Under the pieces are notes generated by a model. It had not been told where the DNA came from, made no database searches, and worked only from the letters and a program-made list of their open reading frames with translations. 64,000 nucleotides of DNA. Source: Candidatus Rokuibacteriota bacterium. Its GTDB lineage: Bacteria > Methylomirabilota > Methylomirabilia > Rokubacteriales > CSP1-6. The translations under genes were made by a program, and so were the position numbers. The stretch lies in assembly GCA_023248995.1 (NCBI GenBank), contig JAHFDN010000006.1:17311-81310 (forward strand). Reading direction: 5' to 3'. Shown here in pieces: positions 48,294-56,307 of the stretch (within the stretch, counting starts at the first letter, position 1; every line of letters starts with the position of its first letter).

Positions 48294-49306
48294 AGCTCGA
48301 CGTGGGAATGCTCACGCACGATCTGGCGAGGATCGGCGACTACGCGCGCCGGGTCGAGGCGATGGGGTTCGACTGCCTCTGGTCGTCGGAAACGAAGCAC
48401 GACCCGTTCCTGCCTCTCGCCGTCGCAGCGGCGACGACATCACGCATCAAGCTCGGCACCTCGATCGCCGTGGCCTTCGCGCGGAGCCCCATGATCCTCG
48501 CCTACACGGCCTGGGACCTCCAGGCCGCCTCCGAGGGACGGTTCATCCTGGGACTGGGCTCGCAGGTCAAGGGGCACAACGAGCGGCGCTTTTCGGTCAA
48601 GTGGGAGGCGCCCGGCCCGCGGCTCCGGGAGATCGTCCTGGCGCTCCGCGCGATCTGGGAATGCTGGCAGAGCGGCGGCGGGCTCGACTTCAAGGGGCAG
48701 TTCTACCGGTTCAGCCTGATGACGCCATTCTTCAACCCGGGCCCGATCAAGCACCCGAAGATCCCCATCTACCTCGCCGGCGTCAACCCCTACATGTGCC
48801 GGCTCGCCGGCGAGGTGTCCGACGGCCTCCACGTCCATCCCTTCAACAGCCCCACGTACCTCCGCGACGTCGTCCATCCGGCCGTGGAGGCGGGGCTTCA
48901 GAAGTCCGGGAGGAAGCGGGGCGACTTCACGTTCACCGCCTCCGTGTTCGTCATGATCGGCGACACCGACCCGGAGCTGGCCGAGGCCCGCGCGGCGGTG
49001 AAGCAGCAGATCGCCTTCTACGCCTCCACGCGCACCTACGCGCCGGTGCTGGCGGCCCACGGCTGGCAGGATCTGACGCCCAAGCTGCACCGGAAATCGG
49101 TCGAGGGCGACTGGCAGGGGATGGCCGCCCTCATCACCGACGAGATGGTGGACGCCTACGCGGTCACGGCGACCTACGCGAACATCGCCCGGCCGATCCA
49201 GGAGCGCTACGCCGGCCTCCTCGACCGCGTGAACTTCTACCGGCCCTGGCAGCCCGGCCTCGACGACCCGCGCTGGCCGGCCCTCGTCAAGCAGTTCAAC
49301 GGGTAA
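48290..49306 (+). CDS. LLM-class F420-dependent oxidoreductase (second)
   Basis: The 338-residue luciferase-like protein has GFDCLWSSETKHDPFLPL, RIKLGTSIAVAFARSP and FILGLGSQVKGHNERRF, which fit the F420-dependent LLM branch. It probably uses F420 made by the cof genes some 10 kb away. The GTG overlaps the TPR stop, so the two are translated in sequence. The substrate is unknown. Confidence 0.87.
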   Translation: MKLDVGMLTHDLARIGDYARRVEAMGFDCLWSSETKHDPFLPLAVAAATTSRIKLGTSIAVAFARSPMILAYTAWDLQAASEGRFILGLGSQVKGHNERRFSVKWEAPGPRLREIVLALRAIWECWQSGGGLDFKGQFYRFSLMTPFFNPGPIKHPKIPIYLAGVNPYMCRLAGEVSDGLHVHPFNSPTYLRDVVHPAVEAGLQKSGRKRGDFTFTASVFVMIGDTDPELAEARAAVKQQIAFYASTRTYAPVLAAHGWQDLTPKLHRKSVEGDWQGMAALITDEMVDAYAVTATYANIARPIQERYAGLLDRVNFYRPWQPGLDDPRWPALVKQFNG

Positions 49307-49315
49307 GGAGAACCG

Positions 49316-50344
49316 ATGAAAGCCCTCGCGTTCAACGAGCACGGCGCTCTGGAGAAGCTCAAGTATCAGGACGTCTCCGACCCCAAGATCGGTCCGGGGG
49401 AAGTCCTGGTCAAGGTGCGCGCCTGCGCCCTCAATCACCTGGACCTGTTCATCCGGGAAGGAATCCCGGGCCTGAAAGTCCCCTTGCCCTTCTGGTCGGG
49501 CTGCGACATCGCGGGCGACGTGGCGGAGGTGGGCGCCGACGTCCAGGGCGTGAAGGTCGGCGACCGAGTGGCCGTGAACCCGAGCATCACCTGCGGCCGC
49601 TGCGAGTACTGCATCCAGGGCGAGGACAGCCTCTGCGTCAACTACAGGATCGTTGGCGAGCACGCGTACGGGGGATTGGCCGAGTACGTCAAGGTAGACG
49701 GGCGGAACGTCCTCAAGCTGCCCGATGCGGTCAGCTACGAGGGCACCGCGGCCTTCATCCTGGTGAACATGACCGCCTGGCGGATGCTGGTGACCCAGGC
49801 GGCGCTCCGCGCGGGCGAGGACTTGCTCATCCTCGGCGTCGGCGGCGGCGTCTCGTCCACCGCGGTCCAGATCGGCAAGCTCTCGGGCGCCCGGGTCTGG
49901 GTGACCTCCTCGAGCGACGACAAGCTCGATCGGGCCAGAGCCCTCGGCGCGGAGGAGTGCATCAACTACACGAAGGAGGACTGGACCAAGGTCGTCTACG
50001 AGCGGACCGGCAAGCGGGGCGTGGACGTGGTGCTCGAAAACGTGGGGGCCGCCACCTGGAAGGGCTCGCTCCGCGTCTTGGCCAAGGGCGGACGGCTCGT
50101 CACGTGCGGGGCGACCTCCGGCCCCATCGGGGAGACCGACATCCGGGTCGTCTTCTGGAAGCAGCTCCGGATCATCGGCTCCACCATGGCGAACCGCAAG
50201 GAGTTCAACGCCGTGATGCGCGAGCTCTTTCGCGGCCGCCTCAAGCCGATCGTGGACCGGGTCTTTCCCCTCCGGCACGGGGCGGACGCCCAGCGGCTCC
50301 TGGCCGAAGGCAAGCAGTTCGGGAAGCTCGTTCTGGTGCCCTGA
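49316..50344 (+). CDS. Zinc-binding medium-chain dehydrogenase/reductase
   Basis: The 342-residue MDR protein has a GroES-like N-domain, the structural-zinc cysteines in TCGRCEYCIQGEDSLC and the nucleotide motif ILGVGGGVSSTAVQ. It is close to alcohol dehydrogenases and quinone oxidoreductases that use NAD(P)H. GGAG precedes the ATG. It is placed between an LLM enzyme and RidA; together they may form a small catabolic operon, but the substrate is not evident. Confidence 0.88.
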   Translation: MKALAFNEHGALEKLKYQDVSDPKIGPGEVLVKVRACALNHLDLFIREGIPGLKVPLPFWSGCDIAGDVAEVGADVQGVKVGDRVAVNPSITCGRCEYCIQGEDSLCVNYRIVGEHAYGGLAEYVKVDGRNVLKLPDAVSYEGTAAFILVNMTAWRMLVTQAALRAGEDLLILGVGGGVSSTAVQIGKLSGARVWVTSSSDDKLDRARALGAEECINYTKEDWTKVVYERTGKRGVDVVLENVGAATWKGSLRVLAKGGRLVTCGATSGPIGETDIRVVFWKQLRIIGSTMANRKEFNAVMRELFRGRLKPIVDRVFPLRHGADAQRLLAEGKQFGKLVLVP

Positions 50345-50384
50345 CTCAGTACCAGCCCGGACCCACGGGCAGGAGGATCGCTTC

Positions 50385-50843
50385 ATGGGCGCGGAAGCAA
50401 CGCTGAAGCAGCTCGGCATCACCTTGCCTCCCCAGGTCACGCCGGTGGCGAACTACGTCCCGTCCGTCCGCGTCGGCACCCTCCTCTTCCTCGCCGGCCA
50501 CGTGCCGATCCGCGACGGCAAGCCGCTGTCCCGCGGCAAGCTCGGCCGCGAGCTCTCCGTCGAGGACGGCTACAAGATGGCCCGCGAGGTCGGGCTGAAC
50601 GCCCTCGCCACCGTCCGGACGGCGCTCGGCAGCCTCGACAAGGTCAAGCGCGTGGTGAAGGTCCTCGGCATGGTCGCGTCCGCCGAGGGCTTCACCGACC
50701 ATCCGAAGGTCGTCAACGGCTTCTCGGACCTCATGGTGGAGATCTTCGGCGAGGCGGGCCGTCACGCGCGCTCGGCCGTCGGGATGGCCGAGCTCCCCCT
50801 CGGGGTCCCCGTCGAGATCGAGATGATCCTAGAGGTGGAGTAG
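50385..50843 (+). CDS. RidA/YjgF-family protein
   Basis: The 152-residue protein has the RidA barrel: FLAGHVPIRDGKPLSRGKLG, then VVKVLGMVASAEGFTDHP and SAVGMAELPLGVPVEIEM with the conserved arginine just before. RidA proteins hydrolyse reactive enamines or imines. It is the longer YjgH-like branch. AGGAGG precedes the ATG. Its last 15 bases overlap the end of the convergent BtuF-like gene. Confidence 0.9.
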   Translation: MGAEATLKQLGITLPPQVTPVANYVPSVRVGTLLFLAGHVPIRDGKPLSRGKLGRELSVEDGYKMAREVGLNALATVRTALGSLDKVKRVVKVLGMVASAEGFTDHPKVVNGFSDLMVEIFGEAGRHARSAVGMAELPLGVPVEIEMILEVE

Positions 50844-51641
50844 CGACGGCAGCATCTGGAGAGCCTCGCCGATGCGGGGCCCGTGCCAGGCGAGGAGCTT
50901 ACCGTCCACCAGGTGGATCCGCCCGTCCCGGACCGCCGGCACGTCGGCGTAGGGGGCGAAGTCCTGCACGTGGACCTTTCGAAAGCGGTACGGCTCGTCG
51001 GGGAGCAGGACGACCTCCGGACGGGCCGCCGCCACCTCGTCCAGCGTGACCTCCGGGTAGCGCTCCGACCGCTCCGCGAAGACGTTATCCCCGCCGGCGA
51101 GCGCCAGCATGTCGTGCACGTAGGTGTCGCGGTTGATCGTCATGTAGGGATTGCGCCAGATCGGGCAGAAGACCCGCGCTCGCCTCCGCGTCTCTCCGAG
51201 CCGCTCGCCCTGGCGGTAGAGCGCCCAGAGCGGCGCGGTGATCTCCCGCGCCCGCTCCTCGGTCCCCGTGATCGCCCCCAGCTCCTCCACCATCCGGATC
51301 CCCTCGGCGACGGTGCGCGGGTACTGGACGAAGACCGGGATCCCCCAGGCGCGGAGCGCCTCCACGTGCTCCTTCAGGTTCTCCTCGACGTTCGCCAGCA
51401 CGAGATCGGGGGAGAGCGAGCGGATCAGGTCCAGCTTCGGGTTCTTCTCGCCGCCGATCTTGATCTTGGAGGCGACCGCCTCCCGCGGCTCGACTCAGAA
51501 CGTCGTGAGCCCGACCACGGCGTCGCCGAGGCCGAGCATGAAGAGGGTCTCCGTGACCGACGGGATCAGGGAGACGATCCGCCGCGGGGAGGCGGGGGCC
51601 GAGAAGACGACGCCCGAGGCGTCGGTCACCGGGCCGAGCAT
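50829..51641 (-). CDS. Candidate selenoprotein: BtuF-like helical-backbone metal receptor
   Basis: The 270-residue frame holds one in-frame TGA at 51495-51497 (residue 49). Before it, RIVSLIPSVTETLFMLGLGD and VVGLTTF give the standard start of the BtuF/TroA-like binding fold. After it, in the same frame, VEPREAVASKIKIGGEKNP, then SPDLVLANVEENLKE and TINRDTYVHDMLALAGGDN continue the fold to the end. Relatives have VGVTxYC followed by a proline-containing segment, so the TGA replaces the conserved cysteine. A hairpin with SECIS geometry follows. No signal peptide is visible, so it may be cytoplasmic, unlike true BtuF. It may bind cobalamin or a metal chelate. A pseudogene or base error is the alternative. 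Confidence 0.72.
51468..51494 (-). promoter_or_regulatory. Candidate bacterial SECIS hairpin after TGA 51497
   Basis: On the minus strand GGAGGC (51483-51478) and GCCTCC (51473-51468) form a perfect six-base-pair stem with loop GGTC. The loop starts 17 bases after the TGA and begins with GG. This matches the known bacterial SECIS distance and loop-G rule. Confidence 0.65.
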
Positions 51642-51820
51642 CACTTCTTCTTGGCGCGGAGGCGCTCGATCAGCCCGGCGACTTCCTGAAGACGGGTGCG
51701 GACCTCCGCCTCGGCCTTGGAGACCTCCGCGGGCGGCGCCCCCTTTTCCACCGCGTCTTCGTAAGCCGTCACGGCAACCCCGAACACCTTCAGCATCCGG
51801 CGCGTCTCGTCGCTTGGCAT
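51641..51820 (-). CDS. Small hypothetical helical protein
   Basis: The 59-residue, charged, probably all-helical protein (MPSDETRRMLKVFGVAVTAY, ending LIERLRAKKK) has no family I recognise. Its TGA overlaps the ATG of the BtuF-like gene (TGATG), so the two are translated together. It follows the 141-residue gene by three bases. The compact three-gene run suggests a shared task. Confidence 0.6.
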   Translation of the reverse strand: MPSDETRRMLKVFGVAVTAYEDAVEKGAPPAEVSKAEAEVRTRLQEVAGLIERLRAKKK

Positions 51821-51823
51821 GGC

Positions 51824-52249
51824 TCAGCCCTCCGGGAGCGCGGCCAGGTCCTTCCAGATCGGCGGACCTTCCGGCCTGAAGTTCTTGGTGTTGACGAAGT
51901 GCATCCCGTGGTGGAGGTTCATCTTGAACTTGCCGCCCCCGAAGCGACCGCCGATGAACGTCACCGGCTCGTCGAGGAACTCCTGCATCTCGCCGGATGA
52001 AAGCTTGATCAGGCGCTTGAAGCGGATCGTCCCCATCCAGGGCTCCTGCACCATGATCGTGGCCGTGAACTCCGGCCACACCCGGGTGAACTCCTCGAGG
52101 AGCTGGCGCTTCGTCGGGCGCTCGACCCCGCGGCTGGCGAGGTTCTTCCTGAGGTACGGCTCGACCAGGTCCCAGGCCCACTGCGGGAGCACGGCGTCAT
52201 CTCTCCGAACCGCTTCCGGGTTGAACGAAGCGCACCGGAAGGATACCAT
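51824..52249 (-). CDS. Conserved-looking hypothetical protein
   Basis: The 141-residue protein starts MVSFRCASFNPEAV and has tryptophan-rich helices (LPQWAWDLVEPYLRK), then a beta-like region with IMVQEPWMGTIRFKRL and GGRFGGGKFKMNLHHGMHF. The HHGMH cluster could bind a metal. I do not recognise the family. It is the first gene of the operon with the 59-residue protein and BtuF-like selenoprotein candidate, and is divergent from polX with only six bases between the starts. Confidence 0.6.
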   Translation of the reverse strand: MVSFRCASFNPEAVRRDDAVLPQWAWDLVEPYLRKNLASRGVERPTKRQLLEEFTRVWPEFTATIMVQEPWMGTIRFKRLIKLSSGEMQEFLDEPVTFIGGRFGGGKFKMNLHHGMHFVNTKNFRPEGPPIWKDLAALPEG

Positions 52250-52255
52250 AGCACT

Positions 52256-53977
52256 GTGAAAAACTTCGAGATCGCCAAGCTCTTCTACGAGATGGCCGAC
52301 CTCCTGGAAATCAAGGGGGAGAACGTCTTCCGGGTCCGCGCCTACCACCGCGCCGCCGAGAACCTGGAATCCCTGACCGAGGAGATCGAAGCGGTGGCCC
52401 AGCGCGGCGACCTCCAGAAGATCCCCGGGATCGGCAAGGACCTGGCCGCCAGGATCGGCGAGTACCTGGCCGGCGGGAAGATCGCCGACCTCGAGGCCAT
52501 GCGCAAGGAGATCCCCCGCGGGCTCCTGTCCATCATGGAGGTCCAGGGCCTCGGCCCCAAGACCGCGAAGCTCCTCTACGACAGGCTCGGCGTGGACAGC
52601 GTGGAGAAGCTGGAGGCGCTCGCGCGGTCGGGCGACATCCTCAAGGTCCCGGGGATCCGGGAGAAGACCCGCGACAACATCCTCAAGGGGATCGCCACGT
52701 GGAAGGCCGGCCAGAGCCGCATGACGGTCGGCAAGGCCCTCGGCATCGCCGGGGCGCTCGTCGAGGTCCTGAAGGCCCGCGTCGGCGTGAGGCGAATCGA
52801 AGTGGCCGGATCCATCCGGCGGCGGAAAGAGACCGTGGGCGACATCGACATCCTGGTCACCTCCGACCACCCGGCGCGCGTGATCGAGACGTTCGTGTCG
52901 CTCCCCTCGGCGCTCGACGTCCTCGCCCACGGCGAGACCAAGGCCTCCATCCGCCACCAGGACGGCATCCAGGTGGACCTGCGCGTGGTCGAGCCGGACG
53001 CGTTCGGGGCGGCGCTCCTGTACTTCACCGGCTCCAAGGAGCACAACGTCCGCGTCCGCGAGATCGCCTCGAAGAAAGGCCTCAAGGTCAGCGAGTACGG
53101 CGTGTTCAACGACCGAGGCGGCAAGCGGATCGCCGGCGCCACCGAGGAGGAGGTGTACGAGGCCGTCGGGCTCCCCTGGATCCCGCCCGAGCTCCGCGAA
53201 AACGCCGGAGAGGTGGAAGCCGCGTTGAAGGGAAACCTACCGGCCCTCGTCGAGCAGGCGGCGATCCGGGGCGACCTCCACGCCCACACCGACTGGTCCG
53301 ACGGCCACCACCCGCTCGAGAAACTCATCGAGGCGGCCGAGGCCCGCGGCTACGACTACATCATCGTCTCCGACCACTCCAAGTCCTCCACCATCGCTGG
53401 CGGCCTCACTCCCGACGAGCTCCGGGAGCAGATCAGGAAGATCCGCGAGCTCCAGAAGAAGCACAAGATCCGGATCCTGGCCGGGAGCGAGTGCGACATC
53501 CTGGCCGACGGGCGGATGGACTTTCCTGACGACCTCCTGAAGGAGCTCGACATCGTGCTCGCGGCGGTCCATTCGCGCTTCAAGCAGGCGCGGGCCGAGA
53601 TGACGGGCCGCATCGTCAAGGCGCTGGAGAACCCCTACGTGAATATCCTCGTCCACCCGACCGGCCGCCTCATCGGCGAGCGCGACCCCTACGACGTGGA
53701 CCTCGAGCAGGTCTTCGCCGCCGCCAAGAAGCACGGCAAGGCGATCGAGATCAACGCCTCACCGCAACGGCTCGACCTCAAGGATGTCCACGCCCGGCGG
53801 GCCGCCGAGCTCGGGATCCCCATCGCGATCAGCACCGACACCCATTACCTGGAGAATCTCGACAACATGTCCCTCGGCATCGCCACCGCCCGCCGCGCCT
53901 GGATCACGAAGGCCCAGGTTCTCAACACGCTGCCGCTCAAGAAGCTCCTCACCTGGGCCCACAAATCCCGCCCCTGA
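52256..53977 (+). CDS. polX: DNA polymerase X family protein with PHP domain (PolX)
   Basis: The 573-residue protein has an N-terminal helix-hairpin-helix region (IPGIGKDLAARIGEYL and VPGIREKTRDNILKG), a polymerase-X palm with VAGSIRRRKETVGDIDILV, and a C-terminal PHP domain starting HAHTDWSDGHHPLE. Bacterial PolX fills gaps in base-excision repair, and the PHP part is a manganese-dependent nuclease. The metal-site aspartates are in DIDIL. The start is a GTG. The size matches Thermus and Bacillus PolX. Confidence 0.94.
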   Translation: MKNFEIAKLFYEMADLLEIKGENVFRVRAYHRAAENLESLTEEIEAVAQRGDLQKIPGIGKDLAARIGEYLAGGKIADLEAMRKEIPRGLLSIMEVQGLGPKTAKLLYDRLGVDSVEKLEALARSGDILKVPGIREKTRDNILKGIATWKAGQSRMTVGKALGIAGALVEVLKARVGVRRIEVAGSIRRRKETVGDIDILVTSDHPARVIETFVSLPSALDVLAHGETKASIRHQDGIQVDLRVVEPDAFGAALLYFTGSKEHNVRVREIASKKGLKVSEYGVFNDRGGKRIAGATEEEVYEAVGLPWIPPELRENAGEVEAALKGNLPALVEQAAIRGDLHAHTDWSDGHHPLEKLIEAAEARGYDYIIVSDHSKSSTIAGGLTPDELREQIRKIRELQKKHKIRILAGSECDILADGRMDFPDDLLKELDIVLAAVHSRFKQARAEMTGRIVKALENPYVNILVHPTGRLIGERDPYDVDLEQVFAAAKKHGKAIEINASPQRLDLKDVHARRAAELGIPIAISTDTHYLENLDNMSLGIATARRAWITKAQVLNTLPLKKLLTWAHKSRP

Positions 53978-53979
53978 TC

Positions 53980-54390
53980 CTAGCGCGCCGATTTGAGATC
54001 GATCACCATGAATTCTCGGATCTCATCCGGTGCGCCGGCGTACACCACCAGACTGACCGTCTCCTTGCCGATGAAAGCGCTGTGGGGACGCCCCGTCCGG
54101 TTGAGCGCGTAATCGCCCGGGAACCGTAACTGCTGACCAGCACGATTACAATAGCCGCCTTCGAGCACGTAGGTGTGTTCATCGGACCGAGCCACCGCGA
54201 CGATTTTGATTAGTTTGCCTACAGGCGGATTGAACTTGACCAGATAGGCAAGTCCGCCTCCCTCTTCTCTGCGGTCGCTGAGAATCTTGAGTTGTACGAG
54301 CTCCTTTCCCTTGTAGATCGATTGCTCGCCGTACAGATCGCTGCCCGAGATCCAGTCGGTCTTCGAGGTGCTGACCATGATTGACTTCAT
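53980..54390 (-). CDS. Cupin-domain protein (ChrR/DUF4437-like)
   Basis: The 136-residue cupin has SDEHTYVLEGGYC, then FPGDYALNRTGRPHSAF, the two cupin metal motifs in a ChrR-like order. ChrR cupins bind zinc and control stress sigma factors; others are small dioxygenases. The ATG at 54388-54390 has GGGAGG eight bases upstream. It is divergent from an ArsR-like regulator gene, which may control it. Confidence 0.72.
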   Translation of the reverse strand: MKSIMVSTSKTDWISGSDLYGEQSIYKGKELVQLKILSDRREEGGGLAYLVKFNPPVGKLIKIVAVARSDEHTYVLEGGYCNRAGQQLRFPGDYALNRTGRPHSAFIGKETVSLVVYAGAPDEIREFMVIDLKSAR

Positions 54391-54492
54391 AACAGAACCC
54401 TCCCACAAGGTGGCGCCCGCGATCACCCGCGCTCTCCGTCCTGAGGTCGTCGCCAGCACTCTAGGCCTCGATGCTGCGGCCGATCCAAGGGG

Positions 54493-54521
54493 TTGTCAAG
54501 CACGAACAGTTCGATTACAAT
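54493..54521 (+). promoter_or_regulatory. Sigma-70 promoter giving a leaderless ArsR-like mRNA
   Basis: TTGTCA (54493-54498) and TACAAT (54516-54521) are 17 bases apart. The ATG at 54528 comes six bases after the -10 box, so transcription should start at the A of ATG. No ribosome site is present. Confidence 0.65.
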
Positions 54522-54527
54522 CGAAGT

Positions 54528-55229
54528 ATGGATGTCGGTCCGCTGCTCGCCGGACCCGCCGGCCTGATCGCCGATCCGAGGAGGGCGAGAATGCTGGCGG
54601 CGTTGATTGACGGTCGTTCCAGGACGGCTACCGAGCTCGCGTATCACGCCGGAGTCTCACCCCAGACCGCCAGTAGCCACCTGGCCAAGTTGGTTCAGGC
54701 CAGGCTTCTCGCTATGGAAGCCGAGGGTCGGTTTCGGCACTACCGACTCGCTGGGCCGAACGTGGGGCATGCGATCGAGGCGCTTTTGGCACTTGCGGGG
54801 GACGGGGAGCGGTATCGAAAGGGACCGACGAAAGGGATCGAGCCGATCAGGATTGCCCGGACCTGCTATGACCACCTCGCCGGCCGACTCGGTGTCGCTT
54901 TGACTCACATGATGGTGAAAAGGAAGCTCCTGAAGCCAAGTGGGCGCGACTTTCGCCTGACACCTTCGGGAGAGAAATTCCTCAGGAAGTTCGGGGTGGA
55001 CGTAGAGAAAGCAAAGCACCCGCGTCGGGCGTTCGCCCGGCAATGTCGTGATTGGACCGAGCGCCGACCGCATCTCGCCGGCGCCCTCGGGGCGGCGCTT
55101 GCAGCACGCTGGCTCGAGCTGAGATGGGTCACGCGCGTGCCTGAGGAACGGTATCTCATTGTGACCAATCGCGGACGGACGGCTCTCAAGGGGCTGTTTT
55201 CGATAAAACCTTCCGACATCTTCATGTAG
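54528..55229 (+). CDS. ArsR-family-like winged-helix regulator
   Basis: The 233-residue protein has an N-terminal winged helix: RRARMLAALIDGRSRTATEL, then GVSPQTASSHLAKLVQ and GRFRHYRLAG. That is the ArsR/SmtB layout. No obvious metal-binding CxC is in the recognition helix. The C-terminal 130 residues contain ARTCYDHLAGRLGVALTH and are an added domain seen in larger ArsR-like repressors. It is divergent from the cupin gene and probably regulates it. The message is predicted to be leaderless. Confidence 0.8.
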   Translation: MDVGPLLAGPAGLIADPRRARMLAALIDGRSRTATELAYHAGVSPQTASSHLAKLVQARLLAMEAEGRFRHYRLAGPNVGHAIEALLALAGDGERYRKGPTKGIEPIRIARTCYDHLAGRLGVALTHMMVKRKLLKPSGRDFRLTPSGEKFLRKFGVDVEKAKHPRRAFARQCRDWTERRPHLAGALGAALAARWLELRWVTRVPEERYLIVTNRGRTALKGLFSIKPSDIFM

Positions 55230-55249
55230 TGCGCCGGTGGATTCTGGAA

Positions 55250-55283
55250 ACAGAGTCCATCATCCGGTCACTCCCTGATACAG
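55250..55283 (+). repeat. Dispersed repeat ending CTCCCTGATACAG, copy 1
   Basis: The segment contains CATCATCCGGTCACTCC followed by CTGATACAG. The same core recurs at 55668-55711, 57600-57624 and, inverted, at 63839-63850. Confidence 0.65.
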
Positions 55284-55369
55284 CAACCCGAGTCCAGCCG
55301 GCCGCCTTCGACCCCGGGATGCCTGCCGGACCCCTTCGCCCGCCCCTGACGTGTCTCCAATTTGGGACG

Positions 55370-55398
55370 TTGACACGTGGACCGGACCATACGACAAT
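55370..55398 (+). promoter_or_regulatory. Possible promoter of the 54-residue membrane protein
   Basis: TTGACA (55370-55375) and GACAAT (55393-55398) are 17 bases apart, and the start codon follows 10 bases later. An 11-base direct repeat, CAATTTGGGAC, lies at 55358-55368 and 55395-55405 and flanks this promoter. Confidence 0.4.
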
Positions 55399-55408
55399 TT
55401 GGGACAAG

Positions 55409-55573
55409 ATGACTGAGCATGGTTTCTTGGCCGCGATGCTGGCCTTAGTGGGATTCGAGGTCGTGGTGTTGGGGTACATCACCTACCGTATCTTCCGGAT
55501 TCTCGAGCGGGTGGAGGGAGTCGGGGCGGCCACGTTCCTCGAAGTACGGAAGGTCCTCAGCCAGCCCCACTAG
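55409..55573 (+). CDS. Small single-span membrane protein
   Basis: The 54-residue protein has one hydrophobic segment (LAAMLALVGFEVVVLGYITY) and an amphipathic C-terminal helix (RIFRILERVEGVGAATFLEV). I do not recognise a family. The ATG at 55409 follows GGGAC and a promoter-like sequence. The frame is open upstream, but that part includes the dispersed repeat and is unlikely to be coding. Confidence 0.5.
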   Translation: MTEHGFLAAMLALVGFEVVVLGYITYRIFRILERVEGVGAATFLEVRKVLSQPH

Positions 55574-55607
55574 CGACCATCCGCTGCACGCCTGCCGCCG
55601 CAGTTCT

Positions 55608-55712
55608 ACAAAGCCATTCTCGGGCGTGGCCGGGGGCCGGGGCCTGACGTTCCGTCCGGGAGAGGGCCACAGAGTCCATCATCCGGTCACTCCAGTCACT
55701 CCCTGATACAGG
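55608..55712 (+). repeat. Dispersed repeat, copy 2 (long form)
   Basis: Starts ACAAAGCCATTCTCGGGCGT and ends CTCCCTGATACAGG. About 100 bases match the copy at 57527-57626 with scattered changes. GTCACTCC is doubled in this copy. Confidence 0.65.
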
Positions 55713-55726
55713 AGCCGCAGCGCCCA

Positions 55727-55849
55727 TCAGCCCGCCCTCACTGATACAGCGATCCGCGGCGAGTCCTTCGGCACGCGCTTGCCCCCCACCAGTGCCGTCG
55801 TCCCTTTGTCGCCCGTGCGCGTGTACACGCGCGTGATGCTGATCGTCAT
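55727..55849 (-). pseudogene. Truncated PduO-type cob(I)alamin adenosyltransferase
   Basis: The first 33 codons read MTISITRVYTRTGDKGTTAL and GGKRVPKDSPRI, the exact N-terminus of PduO/MMAB adenosyltransferases with the ATP-binding TRTGD motif. At the point where relatives read EAYGTVDEL, the sequence changes to AVSVRAG and stops. The foreign tail contains a CTGATACAG repeat core (55741-55749). So the gene was cut by a rearrangement at the repeat. The enzyme normally makes adenosylcobalamin. Confidence 0.75.
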
Positions 55850-56307
55850 CACCGGGTCCTCGGGGCACTCCGCTGCCAGTCCAGCGTCGCGAAGCACCAC
55901 GCCAGCGCCGCGCCGGCGGCGATCAGCGTCCCGTGGAACCCGTACTCGATCCAGACCAGCGCGCCGGGGTTCATCCCGCTGACCATGTGGAGGCCGTCGT
56001 GGAGCCACCAGTTCACGAGAAGCCAGGCCGTGCCGAGGTAGAACGCCACGGCGCGCCCCCTCTCGGGCGCGGCTGCCCGCCGCACCAGCGGCCAGCCCAG
56101 GATGACGAACGCCGCTCCCAGCCCCAGGGCCGCGGCCTCGAGCGCCCCGAAGACCATCAGCAGCTTGACCTGGCCGGGGGTGGGCGCCGGCGTCAGCGGC
56201 GCGGGCGCCGGCCAGATCGCCGGGCCGAAGGGCGCCGCCGGCGCCAGCAGGAAGGCGGGAACCCCGATCAGGAGCGTCACCAGCAACACTCTTGCCGTCA
56301 TGGTCAT
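55849..56307 (-). CDS. Four-span integral membrane protein, unknown function
   Basis: The 152-residue protein has about four hydrophobic segments (ARVLLVTLLIGVPAFLLAP, LLMVFGALEAAALGLGAA, AVAFYLGTAWLLVNWWLHD, and one more near the end). A WWLHDGLH motif has histidines that could bind a metal or heme. I do not recognise the family. Its ATG and stop overlap its neighbours (TGATG at both ends), so it is coupled to the beta-propeller gene before it and to the pduO remnant after it. Confidence 0.65.
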   Translation of the reverse strand: MTMTARVLLVTLLIGVPAFLLAPAAPFGPAIWPAPAPLTPAPTPGQVKLLMVFGALEAAALGLGAAFVILGWPLVRRAAAPERGRAVAFYLGTAWLLVNWWLHDGLHMVSGMNPGALVWIEYGFHGTLIAAGAALAWCFATLDWQRSAPRTR

